Shown here piece by piece: positions 22,478-32,650 of a stretch of DNA of 64,000 bases; position 1 is the stretch's first letter, and each line of letters opens with the position of its first letter. The stretch comes from Serpula lacrymans var. lacrymans S7.9 (lineage: Eukaryota; Basidiomycota; Agaricomycetes; Boletales; Serpulaceae). The stretch lies in assembly GCF_000218685.1 (NCBI RefSeq), contig NW_006763290.1, forward strand, positions 2,700,843 through 2,764,842. Reading direction: 5' to 3'. The notes under the pieces are model-generated. The model made no database searches and had not been told where the DNA came from. It saw only the letters and a program-made list of their open reading frames with translations. The position numbers were made by a program, and so were the translations under genes.

Positions 22478-22849
22478 AATAGGTTGGTAACTTTCTTTCC
22501 GGTGAGAAAGAACGAGTGTTAGTGAATCTTCAAAGAAAAGAGACCTAGTGGGTGGGTGAAAGAGATGACAACTCAGGTCTGGGACCCGCGGCTGCCATCA
22601 GGGAATGGGAATGACCGTGGGATGACCTTTTATAAATTGTAGTCCGACTGAAATTATTACAAAGCTTCACAATTCAATATAGTGCAATACAATATTCTGT
22701 CGACATTGGAATAATTCCAAAAGATGACGATTAATCGAAGAGTTGGTAGTAGCATTGGGCCAGAGTTATAAAGTAGTATAATGGCGAAAAATATAATCTG
22801 TTGATTGACATCTACAACCGGTTATCCTTATCCATTACAGTTGTCATAG
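22478..22849. other. Upstream region of the PLC-like gene and junction with gypsy-2
   Basis: No coding sequence. It should hold the promoter of the minus-strand PLC-like gene. The exact 3' end of gypsy-2 is not visible; recognisable integrase/chromodomain sequence fades near 22,850 and no LTR is found. Confidence 0.4.
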
Positions 22850-24140
22850 AGGATCAAATAATTTTCTTTGGCTGCTCCATGTTGTGTTATGTCGCAAAGA
22901 ATTCTTCCAGTGATCTAGATGAGTGCTGTAGGATCAGAGCATATTGCCGTGTAATGGCTGTTCTTTGCCCCAACTGTGAGACAGTGCATAGCCCTTCCAT
23001 AGGACTAGGAATTCTAACTTTCCACGCTTCAAGTGTGCATCCACTACTTGTTTGACTTCGACCTGGGAGAGTACAATTGGTCCGGGCCGATCTACGCGCT
23101 GTCCCGGCAGCGGCCCTATGTAGGGTTTCACACAGCTAATGTTGACCGTGGGTACTACCCTCATTCGTTTTGGGAGTTCCAGCTCCACTGCATTGGGTTT
23201 GACTTCCTTAATCCGGTAAGGCCCAATCCACTTTTTGGTCAGTTTTCTAGACTGCTGATCTTTTAATTTGAAGTGGTCAGTATCTAACCAGACCAGGTCG
23301 CCAACCTTGTAGTCAGGGGCCTTAAAGTGTCTACACTTTGCCCTGTTTTTCATCTGCTCTGCAGTTTTGAATAGCACCTTGCACATCTCGTTTAAGACAG
23401 ACTTCATGTCTTTTACCATGTTCTCAGTGGCCTCATTCTTGCTTTTGCCAGGTTCTACACCCATTCTGGAAAGGTATGATCTTGTAACCTCAAATGGTGC
23501 TTTCCCTGTAGCCGACGACTGTTTAATATTATATGAGAACTGGGCTATCTTTAGCCACTTGGCCCAATCTGTCTGCCTGTCGTTAATAAACATACAGAGA
23601 TATTGCTTCAATTCCTGATTGAGCCTCTCCGTTTGTCCATTAGTCTGCGGATGGAGCACTGTTGATAACTTAGGTTTGATGCCCAGCATCCGGCATAATT
23701 CTTTTGTAAATTCACTAGTGAATTGCAGTCCCCTATCGAAGATAACCGTTTCCGGTAACCCATGGATAGACCATACAAAATCTTTAAATAAGTGCCGTTC
23801 CAGCGGTGGTAATGGTTTTGTTGGTGGGAATAAATATCACTTTTTTGGAGAAGTGATATACTACCACCATTACTGAATCATACCCGTTTGACTCAGGCAG
23901 ATCCGTTGTAAAGTCAACCGATATATCTTGCCAGGGACCAGCTGGTATTGGATTCGGCATAAGTTTACCGGCCAGCGGTTGGTGTGAGTTCTTTGCCATG
24001 GCACATCTCAGTCAGGATTTTACGTATTCCTGTACGTCTTTGACCATGCCAGGCCACATGTAGTTTCTGGAGATCAACTCCATTGTTTATTGCCACCCAG
24101 GGTGCCAGCCACTGGAGTGTCATGATGTCTATCTATTACC
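22850..24140 (-). pseudogene. pol: Gypsy-2 integrase and chromodomain
   Basis: The core begins [20 protein letters not shown] and [20 protein letters not shown] (about 23,880-23,999), giving the first catalytic Asp region. Later blocks are LHPQTNGQTERLNQELKQYL (third catalytic Glu) and HFKAPDYKVGDLVWLDTDHF, then RKLTKKWIGPYRIKEVKPN. The end has the chromodomain start KLEFLVLWKGYALSHSW, after which the frame is lost. The H2C2 region around 24,000-24,150 is readable only with frame changes. Confidence 0.8.
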
Positions 24141-24429
24141 TTGATCCTTGCGGACTTAGGTATATAAATTTTGTTTTGAAAGTGGAAGAGTCTGTCTTCC
24201 CATACATAGTTTTCATTGCCGTCAAGGCGCGCCTTCTCTTCTGATGAGATATCTTTCTTGAATGTTTCCAGAAGATTGGAATCCTGCCCGATTCTAACAT
24301 TGGCAACCCTTGATTAGTCTATCAGGGTAACATGTTGGTTGTCATCTTCTATACTGTTGGCATGATCCTCTCTTCTGGATAAAGTGTCCGCTTACCCCAT
24401 TGGAGTTCCAGGTTTATGAATTAATTTAT

Positions 24430-25918
24430 AATTAAACCTAGACAAGTACAGCGCGTAGCGGGCCTGTCTCTGGTTCAAATCTCGGGCTGTCATAAAATAC
24501 TCCAGATTTTTATGATCAGTCCAAATTTAAAATTGGTGCCTAGCACCTTCTAAGTAGTGCCACCAGTGCTCTAAGGCTCTAATGATGGCCAGCATCTCCT
24601 TATCATAGATTTGATAGTTGTGCTCTGTAGGCGACAAACTATGTAATAAATAGGCACAAGGCCTCCAAAGATCATCAGGGCATTTAATTGATAAAACAGC
24701 CCCACGAGCAAAATCAGAAGAATTAGTTTCTAGCCGGAACTCTTTGTCTAATTCTGGAAATGCTAATATGGGCGCCGTTGTAAATGCCTGTTTAAGCTTA
24801 TCAAAAGCTTCTTGTTCTTTGGTGCCCCAGTGCCAAACAATGTCTTTCTTTGTGAGATCGTTCAACAGTCTCGTTATTTTCGCGAAGTTTTCGACAAATC
24901 TTCGGTAGAAATTATCTAAGCCAAGGAAGGCCCTAACTCCTTTGACGCAAGTAGGTTCTGGCCCATCCAATATAGCTTGAACTTTTCCAGGGTCCATCCT
25001 GATTCTGTTCTGGCCGATTATCATACTGACGAAGTCTACTTCCTTCACTTAAAAATTACACTTTTCGGGTTTGACAAATACAAATAAGTCCCGTTCCTGT
25101 AAGCGTCGAAGGACTTCTTGCACGATCCTGTCATGCTCAGTCTCATTGTCCAACTTCGTGAATATTAACAAATTGTCAATGTAAATGACGACACAGTTTT
25201 CCATATCCGCAAAGATCTTATTCATCATGCTCTGGAAGGTTGCCGGTGAGTTGGTCAACCCAAAGAACATAACAAGGGGCTCAAAGGATCCTCGGTGGCA
25301 CGTGAACGCGGCCTTCCAAGCATCTTCTTCTTTGATTCGTACATCATTGTACCCCCATCTAACATCCATCTTTGTCAAGATCTTGGCGCCAGCCAATTTG
25401 TCTACTAGCTGACTGATCAAAGGCAGTGGATACGCATTTTTAATCATGTACTCATTTAAGTAATGATAGTCCATAATCATGCGCTTCTTACCATCCTTTT
25501 TAGGGATGAAGAACACCGGGGACGTCATAGGGCTTTTGGAAGGTCTGATGTAACCCTTCCTAAGCTGTTCATCTATGAAACTTGAGACCTTATCTCTTTC
25601 TGGAGCAGAGAGGGGAATCATGTGTCCTTTTCTTGGCTTGAAGGTGTCCTTCAAATCTATAGCATGGTCCCAAGGCTTAGCCTCTGGGAAGCGCTCTGAC
25701 TTATGCTTAGAAAAGACTTTCCAGAAGTCATGGTACTCGGGAGGTACCAGCCTCTTAATTTCTTCCTCAGGTTTTACCTCGTCATCGTCATTGTCAATCT
25801 TTTCTAAAGACCTAAGCTTGGCATAAATGTGACCAGCGTTTATCCTTTCATCAAGCTCAGTTTGACGGACGTGACTGAGCTTACCCAAGTCATCACACTC
25901 CTGAGGGCAATGTGACAA
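24430..25918 (-). pseudogene. pol: Gypsy-2 reverse transcriptase and RNase H
   Basis: RT blocks are [77 protein letters not shown] and CVVIYIDNLLIFTKLD. The catalytic YxDD box reads YIDN, so the second catalytic Asp is replaced by Asn (a G-to-A type change). An in-frame stop at about 25,049 precedes the thumb/connection (IGQNRIRMDPGKVQAILDGP). RNase H follows with ETNSSDFARGAVLSI and NYQIYDKEMLAIIRALEHWW. Confidence 0.85.
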
Positions 25919-26240
25919 TGTGACAACCCCTGTCTGCCAGTTGATCTCAGGATTGTGTTTGAATAGCCAGGTCCAGCCCAGAATTAAATTAATCTTCCCT
26001 AGTTAGGTAGCTTTGGCGGTGACTCGTTCTCTGTGTCCTTGGTACTCGACAACAAAAGAACATTTGTGTGTAATGCAGCCACCTGAGTTAAGCGTACCAT
26101 CAACATTATAGACGAGAATAGGTACATCTAATTTTACAAGGGGGAGTCCAATTTGCTCCGCCCAGACCTGATCTATGAAGATTCAGTTAGCGCCTGAATC
26201 AAGTAGCGCACTGGTTGGGTGTATTATGCCCCGGGCAAGG
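25919..26240 (-). pseudogene. Gypsy-2 protease
   Basis: The aspartic protease motif SALLDSGAN (about 26,183-26,210) is followed by a stop and then FIDQVWAEQIGLPLVKLDV. The later strand block is LILGWTWLFKHNPEINWQTG (about 25,940-25,990). The catalytic motif is DSG. Confidence 0.7.
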
Positions 26241-27902
26241 TTTTCCACACCAACGTCTAAACAGATCTCCTTTTGGAATAAGTATGTGCGCATCAACACA
26301 CGCCTTGAGATTTCAGGAAAGGGTGGCTCCAACGAAGAAGAAGAAGTGTCAAAAGTTAAATGTTTTTCTATTTTATCTTCACCAGAATCAAGCACCCTAT
26401 TGTTTGTCTCGCCGGGGCCACACTCCAAGGGAGACGCTGGTACAGCGGTAGTATCATAAATATTACAATTACAATGCTTCATACAAGTACATATTTCTGA
26501 TAAATTTTGAAATCTATTTACAAATTGGGGAGCCATCCCTTTCTTTCCATTATTGCTCGTGCAACACCCCGGAGCAGGGGCCACTTTGTTGTGGTTTACT
26601 TCATTGTTTCGTGGAAAAAAGGCACCCAAGTGACCTAAGCTCCGAACTCTTTTCCCTGAGCTTTCATTTCATTGACCTGTTGGTCATAGAAGAAAACTCG
26701 GATTTCGTTGTATGAACAACCGGTCAGAGTATTGAGCCAATTGTCCAGTTTTTCAGTTTCTAATTGGCCCGCCTGGCGCCCTTGATTATTTTTTTGTTGG
26801 GCGGCCTGCATCCCGTTTCTGCAATCTCAGGACATGTGTCCCTCTTGGCCATAGTTGTAACAGTTGCCCTTGAATCTGCGTATCTGTCCGCCTTGGACCG
26901 CACCAATATCCATAGGAGCACCCTGTCCTGGCTGCAGCCCGAATGGCTTGAACCCCTGAGAGTGATTATGATGATTTGATGACCCAGGGCGCCTCTGGGA
27001 TTGGTTGTTTTTGGTGGTCTCGCCACCTTGGTGCATTTTGTAGAGCTCTATGGCCCTACCTATTTTTTGAACCTCCTCTGCTGCTTGAGAGAGGTTCTCA
27101 TTTCTCATATCCTGCAGATAAAGCTGTTCTGCAATGTGGGGGTTCACATTGCGTTCCAGCAGCTCTACTGCATGTTCATTACCAAGACTCCCTTGGTGTT
27201 AGTTTTGGTGATCCTGCACCTTTGTGCTACCTATATATTTTCATTCCTTTCTCTATCTATTCTTCTGTCATTCACTATTGATTGTGTTCTCTATTATTTT
27301 GCCTTTGAGGCTGCTTTGTTTACCTTTGTTTACAAAACTTCGGACAGTACTGCAGAGTCCAATGCTTCCTATTCTCTAGTTACTCACATTGGACTCTAGT
27401 TCCAGTCCCTGATTGCTCTCAGCAAGTGGCTAGACACTTCCTTCAAGCTTTGTTCTTAATACTTGGATGGAGAGGGCCAGGAACCAGGTTACAAAATCAT
27501 CCGTCCTCATGTTGCCTTGTTTAAAGGAACAGATTTGCTGACGCGCCCAGTCACGCTCAGCTTGCGGTTTGAAATATTTTCTGATCTCTACCTTGAGATT
27601 GTGCCAGGTGGGCCGCACTCCCGCAGTGTAGCACTCCTGCATTCTAACTTGGGCGTATCGACCCGCCACAGATCCCTTTAGTCAAGATAGCACCGCAGTG
27701 GCTACCTCAAAGTTGTTGGCAAACACAACGCGCCAGGGTCAGCGATGACTTTGACTTTCTTATTGAACTTCTTCTCAACCGAGGGGGTTGCTGTAGGAGG
27801 GTGTGGCTGCAGCTTGGTGAGTTGCATGGTCAACGCCAAGATCTGTGCACGCATGTTGTGCAACAGAGCATTGTCATCAGTTTGTTGGGGTTGCGACGAC
27901 AT
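26241..27902 (-). pseudogene. gag: Gypsy-2 Gag
   Basis: The start codon at 27,902 opens MSSQPQQTDDNALLHNMRAQ. The core is readable as YAQVRMQECYTAGVRPTWHN and LKVEIRKYFKPQAERDWA (27,430-27,669), interrupted by the family B LTR at 27,197-27,461. It then continues as NPHIAEQLYLQDMRNENLSQ to a knuckle CYNYGQEGHMS. In the knuckle the second Cys reads Tyr and the Arg codon after Ser is TGA (one C-to-T change from CGA). The C-terminal region is Gln/Asn-rich. Confidence 0.75.
27197..27461 (+). mobile_element. Solo LTR, family B (copy 3), inside gypsy-2 Gag
   Basis: 265 bp, TGTTAGTTTTGGTGA to GTTCTTAATA, with CTTGG on both sides (27,192-27,196 and 27,462-27,466). It contains an inverted repeat GAGTCCAATG ... 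CATTGGACTC. It is about 97% identical to the copy in gypsy-1. Confidence 0.93.
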
Positions 27903-28429
27903 GTTGACTTGTTCTCTTGTAAAGTATAGTAACAAGACGTAACTGGGGGTCCCCGCTTGCTATCTGCAGATCTACCTTTTCCCAGCTGAGTATCGGATCT
28001 CAATCTCTGACTACCCACACTATTATTTGAAAATGTATATAAAAGGTATTTGTACAAAACCCTGGTCCGAACGGTTGTCAGGGGGTGGCCCGCTTGTTAA
28101 GCTGTCAGCCCTTCTCCAGACTGGCGGAGGCAAGTGCCCGGCCTGGTCAGAGGTATTTGAAAAAGAAGTTTTTGTATTCTAAATTCTAATCAACAGTGGT
28201 TCCACACCAACTGCTGAGCTATAGTACTCCCCTTAACGCTGGGGGCCGCGTATCACAGGTATTGTGTATTGGTTTTTCCACCAAAGCACTACAAGGCTGT
28301 CTCTAGGAGTGCACCTATCTGCTATGTGGGATATTCCTAACCAAAAACCAAACCTCCTTCACCCTGGAGTCTGGGTGCCTAGTGGGACTTTTTGCACAAC
28401 GTGCAAGAGAGTAGAAGAGCGAGTTCTAA
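27903..28429 (-). other. Gypsy-2 leader and probable partial 5' LTR
   Basis: Non-coding, GC-richer than the surroundings, directly upstream of Gag. It should contain the untranslated leader and part of the LTR, but without a second copy the LTR boundary cannot be set. It is cut at 28,429/28,430 by family A LTR sequence. Confidence 0.45.
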
Positions 28430-28518
28430 TGTAACAACCAAGAGTTAGTTACTCTGGCGCACACAAGAACACACTATAAAGGTAGTGATGAGGGAGTGGT
28501 TACCCCTTAAGCTGCAGA
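28430..28518 (-). mobile_element. Family A LTR fragment (copy 3), inverted
   Basis: 89 bp matching the last part of family A in reverse orientation (TGTAACAACCAAGAG ... AAGCTGCAGA). It stops exactly where copy 4 begins, so the two lie head to head. Confidence 0.75.
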
Positions 28519-28934
28519 TGTTACAATAACACAATTTTCGGACCTTTCCTTTAATTTTCATTCTCCGCTTTAACCTTTTACTATAGTTTACACTCTGTGC
28601 CATGTGGCACTTTCCTTTTTTGTTCTAACTCTACCTTCTCGCGCAGCACTACCTTTATTCTTCTTTTAGACACAAACTCTCTCATGCAGTGGAGCTGGTC
28701 ACACGGGCTGCACCCTCTGACATCATCAGCCACTGCTTTTATTAACTGTACAGTACATAGGTACAAACACTCTGTATTAGTATAAATACCCTAATAGATC
28801 AAGGAGACTCCTCAGCGAGTCCTCCTGTTGTATACCAACAAACTCTCTGCAGCTTAAGGGGTAACCACTCCCTCATCACTACCTTCATAGTGTGTTCTTG
28901 TGTGCGCCAGAGTAACTAACTCTTGGTCGTTACA
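28519..28934 (+). mobile_element. Family A LTR (copy 4)
   Basis: 416 bp, TGTTACAATAACACAATTTT to TTGGTCGTTACA. The flanks differ (GCAGA on the left, ATAGC on the right), so one side was lost. The left flank is the inverted LTR fragment, which fits insertion of one LTR into another followed by deletion. Confidence 0.8.
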
Positions 28935-28939
28935 ATAGC

Positions 28940-29777
28940 ATGATAATCTGGTCTGGACTGCACTGACAGAAGCAGAAAAATCTTCCACCACTTTAAGTGT
29001 CAAGCTATTGAAGCTGGAGGACGTGGAGAATGAATTATTAAAAGGGAGAATCATGGACTACGTACACCAAATCTCTATGTTTTTGATTGTTTCACAGTAC
29101 CAATAAAATTCCACAGGTTTAGTCAGCTTCTTCCCAGATGACGAGTGAAGTCAAGCAGCAAGCACATTTATTGGTGATTTCAGAATATGGGCTTGCAACA
29201 GATAAATTTCCAGTCATAATATTATTAAGCTTATTCTTCAAGTCCAATAGTTTCATAGGAAAGGGGGAAGGAGTGCGTAATATTCAAGGCTTCAAAAACA
29301 TACCTCTCCCTCTCATTGCTTTAGTGGTAGTTGCGGTATCTCCTTTTTTATTCACTACTATTACAAATGTGAAAGCTGATGTTTTTCTTCAGGTAGAAAA
29401 CTGCCTTTATGAGTTTGCTACAGGTGTAAGACGTAGACGTACCCTGAATTTTTCAGACCAAGTATATAGTGCAAGGTTTGTACATATTACTGAATATTAT
29501 ATTTGGGAATACTAATAACCCTCTACTACAAGGTACCATTATTATGTTGCTAGATTGGAAGAATTGCAAAAAAAAGCCCCAAGGTAGATAGAGCATATGT
29601 GCAGTTCCCTATACAATGATATCTTGTATATTTGTCACAAGGAAATGTAGTTTTGATTTTTTTTGACATGTATCTTTTAACAGAGACCAATGCAATCTCC
29701 AATATATCAAGGATTAAAGCATTGAATCAGATGATGAGGTTGGCTTTACAGCTTTGGAGGACTCTATAATTGCTTGA
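28940..29777 (+). pseudogene. DUF6532-like fungal gene, probably damaged
   Basis: Coding segments read VKLLKLEDVENELLKG (about 29,001), EVKQQAHLLVISEYGLATD (about 29,145), KFPVIILLSLFFKSNSFIG and IPLPLIALVVVAV (about 29,310), then YEFATGVRRRRTLNFSDQVY (about 29,408). Further on is YYVARLEELQKKAP, with an acidic end SIESDDEVGFTALEDSIIA before TGA at 29,775. The order resembles the fungal DUF6532 module (hydrophobic PLPLxALxxxAxY followed by an 'E..TG' stretch). A clear intron candidate is GTATCTCC..CTTCAG around 29,337-29,393, and others are likely. Stops between some pieces may be introns or damage. The function of this family is unknown; it is often expanded near transposons. Confidence 0.42.
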
Positions 29778-29979
29778 TGTCATATTTAATATTATAGAGA
29801 AATAACAGTTTCAGTGCTTTGAAATCAAATTGTGATAGTAATAGATGTATTTGACTATAATAATCATTAAAAAAATGCATTGTTCTGAAAACAATGCTTG
29901 TAACAGTGGTATATGTATTTGGCTATGGTAATGGTTATAAAAATGTATTTTTCTGAAAGTGTGGTGAAACAGTTATATC

Positions 29980-30200
29980 TACATTGAGCTATACAAGGCA
30001 ATATAGCCAGCCTTGTCTTGTATAGTTGACAAAATACAAACCTGTTTGGATAGTAGATTTATGTATTATCATAGTGGGTAAAGCTGAAGCCTAGCTATAT
30101 AGAGCTATATAATAGGGACTTGTCTACACCAACTATACCAGCTATATCAGCTATAAGAGCCTATATAGTGCTATATGGGCTATCATAGCTATATGGGGTT
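29980..30200. repeat. TATAGC-rich tract
   Basis: Dense degenerate repeats of the words GCTATA / TATAGC ending in GCTATATGGGGTTTTCCTAATAGG. The same composition occurs at 34.4 kb and 62.3-63.1 kb. Confidence 0.6.
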
Positions 30201-30239
30201 TTCCTAATAGGGAGGACTGCCCGTTCTCTGATCTGCAAT

Positions 30240-30660
30240 AGAAAGTGGTAATAACGGTTAAGAAAGCTAAATTGGGCAATGAAAAGAAGGATGGCAAATA
30301 GAACATTATTGGTGTAATTGATGGCATTGGTATTGCATGCAGCCCTTTGGTTGCAGAGTGTGATGCTGCTTTTAATTGGAAAGGCATGTTCTCACAGTAC
30401 TGCCTTCTGTGCTGTAATTTTAACATGCAGTTCACATATATTCTTAGTGGGTGGGTGAGGTTTGCTGCAGATGCTAGTCTCTTTAAATTATATACTGTTG
30501 GACATTTGGCTGACAAATTATATGCAAGCAGTCGAGCTTCTTTTGACATTGGCTCCAGTTTTTATGACATTGAGTCTCTTTAAGCTCTTTTCCTAGGTGA
30601 CACCGAGGAGATTCCACTTGGATCATAATGTTCACAGATACAACACTTCAGTCACCCCCA
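30240..30660 (+). pseudogene. PIF/Harbinger-type DDE_4 transposase remnant
   Basis: The readable peptide IIGVIDGIGIACSPLVAE (first catalytic Asp in IDG), then CNFNMQFTYILSGW, FAADASLFK and SSRASFDIGSSFYDIES, follows the order of the DDE_4/Harbinger nuclease core (ALDGTHI ... N.QNVLA.CDFDM.F.YVL.GWEGSAHD ... YYLADAGY). A TAG near 30,298 and another stop at 30,581 break it. Only the central core survives. No terminal repeats could be tied to it. Confidence 0.6.
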
Positions 30661-30828
30661 TGTCCCTAGCTCTTAGCTGGATCATTTTCTGTATTTTTAT
30701 GTACCTAACAGCCATTAAATGTCCTGGGGTTGGGGTGATCCCAAAGACTGTGATATGTCATGGGTATCTGGGGTCCATTTAATAAAACTATAACTATAAA
30801 CCACTGTTTAGTGGTTTAGGGAGGATGA

Positions 30829-31412
30829 TTGTGTACATATCTATGTTGAGGAGACAAACACTTCTCCTTCAAACACGTTGTAACATGAATATAAAAAGCT
30901 AAAACTAATTTGAGTGACAGTTACAACAATTTATCAGCAATGAACATCAAAAGGTGATTAGATGGATAGAGAAAACATTATGTATCCTGAGTTGATAGTA
31001 ATAAAGCCCTAGTGCTCTTTATACTATTCACACTGCTTATTTACAGTGCACTTTGATTTCCCTCATTTGGGTTTAACTTCTTTTTCACCACTTAGATGAA
31101 CCTCTTCATCAGGAATGACTAATTACCTAGGGTTAAGATGATGTAGTACTCCTTTTCCTTTGCTGATGTTTTAAACTGCATTATATTTATCTTAGGCTTT
31201 TTTCATTAATGGCCCTTTCTTTTGTTGAGACAAATATCACTACAGTGTTGAAATTATTTTTAGCTTCTTATATTCATGTTACAACGTGTTTGAAGGAGAA
31301 GTGCTTGTCTCCTCAGCATAGATATGTACACAATTAATCTTTTCTCTATCCATCTAATCACCTTTTGATGTTCATTGCTGATAAATTATTGTGACTGTCA
31401 CTCAGATTAGGT
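30829..31412. repeat. Inverted duplication with circularly permuted blocks
   Basis: Left copy: block A (30,829-30,900; includes GGAGACAAACACTTCTCC) followed by block B (30,901-30,982; includes CAGCAATGAACATCAAAAGG). Right copy: reverse complement of A (31,261-31,336) followed directly by reverse complement of B (31,337-31,412). A simple inverted repeat would show B' before A'. Identity is high in both blocks. The ~280 bp between the copies have no ORF or motif I recognise. Confidence 0.75.
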
Positions 31413-31447
31413 TCAGTTTGCTGGTGTTGCGACTGTGTGATGAAAAT

Positions 31448-31486
31448 ATGGTTCAAACATGACATATACTGTTATGTTTGAACCAT
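31448..31486. other. Strong hairpin
   Basis: Two 17-nt arms (ATGGTTCAAACATGACA / TGTTATGTTTGAACCAT) with one mismatch and a 5-nt loop. No T-run follows, so it is not a Pol III terminator. Confidence 0.6.
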
Positions 31487-31489
31487 AGT

Positions 31490-32315
31490 TTCATAGGAAT
31501 GAGCATGAACAAGTATCATGATATGACATGCTCACATTGTGAATTGGGTGGCTGTGTATCATACATATTATTGAGAGGTAAGATTCTTATTACAAGGGGC
31601 ATTGGAGGAGGCTGGAGCAGGATCAAGGGAATCACAAGTACATTAGGTCAGCATGTATATAATTAGAACTCCAAGATTGGAGTGGGAAATTATACTTTTT
31701 GCCTTACTATGAAGTGAAACACTTAGAACATCCTATTACTATAATGTGGGACATCCCAAATGTTGAATGGGATATCCTAGTATGATTATGAAGAATGCCC
31801 CAGCCATTGACATTGGGTATGTTAAAATTACTGACTACTGAACTTGGTAATTGGCATCTTATCAGAATATCAGCCATAGCTTGTAAATTAGATTATAATC
31901 TTTCCTTGTTGATTGGCATAACTCAAGGTCATATTACCATAGTAGTTGAAGCTGGGAAAATTTCCAAACACCCAAACATTTCTATCATAATGACTTAGAT
32001 AGAATAAGTGGGGCTGAATTATAAAGTGAAGGAAAGGAAAACATTAATTGTAATAGAATATCTGGGTCAGATGGGCTTAGGATACTAAGAATGGGTTATA
32101 GTGAGTGTCTCATCTGTGTTCTGGAAATGTGGTGTAAAGACAATTCTACCAAACTTTCTGCTTATTTTCCCTGCCTGATATCAATCTCATCATCAAATTG
32201 CCTTAGCAAATATTTTCTGTTGCAAGCCCCTCTACCAAATACTGAAAAGATAAAAATAGTTGTGGGGCAAGGTATGAACTAAGAAAGTTAAGAACTATTT
32301 CAGCCAGATGTCAGC
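31490..32315. other. No gene recognised
   Basis: AT-rich DNA with short open frames on both strands, none with motifs I can support. Confidence 0.35.
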
Positions 32316-32650
32316 TCACGTTACAAATGCTTGTCCCTCAGCATTATAATCAAGTACCAAATGTCCATCACAAGTTTCCTTGGCTGTATGACCTCGACAA
32401 AAAACTTTTTTTTGCCATAATAGTTGTTTATGCAGTTTCTGTTCATCACTGTTGCAAGTAGTTCTCCAAATAGGATCAGGAAATGCTTGACATCCAGTTT
32501 GACAAAGAGCGGGAGAGTATGTCTTCTTGAGCGGTATGGGACTCTGTTTCTGTCTTGCAAGTTTCCTCTCTGAGATGCTTCTGAAGAGACTGTTGAGGAG
32601 CACAACAACTGGCAGTCTAGGCAACTCAAAATTTGTTTGTGGGAAAACTT
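32316..32650 (-). pseudogene. Cys/His-containing coding remnant, unknown
   Basis: A minus-strand frame of about 105 codons ends at 32,316. It has ordered Cys and His residues (CQTGCQAFPDPIWRTTC; LLWQKKVFCRGHTAKETCDG, then HLVLDYNAEGQAFV). This composition looks like real protein rather than a shadow, possibly a zinc-binding module, but there is no start or partner exon I can support. Two overlapping minus frames exist; I chose this one because of the Cys/His spacing. Confidence 0.3.

Larger units (their letters stand above)
22850..28429 (-). mobile_element. Gypsy-2: chromodomain Ty3/gypsy element, degraded, 3' LTR missing
   Basis: On the minus strand the order is leader/LTR remnant (28,429-27,903), Gag, protease, RT, RNase H, integrase, chromodomain. 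Stops and frameshifts occur throughout. A family B solo LTR interrupts Gag, and a family A LTR abuts the 5' end. I could not find matching LTRs at the two ends. The same family is represented by the plus-strand fragment gypsy-4 at 37,263-40,513. Confidence 0.88.

Noticed and set aside
28430..28934. A new TIR transposon with 85-bp inverted ends
   Set aside because: The ends are one inverted LTR fragment and the 3' part of a complete LTR of the same family; no target duplication surrounds the pair.
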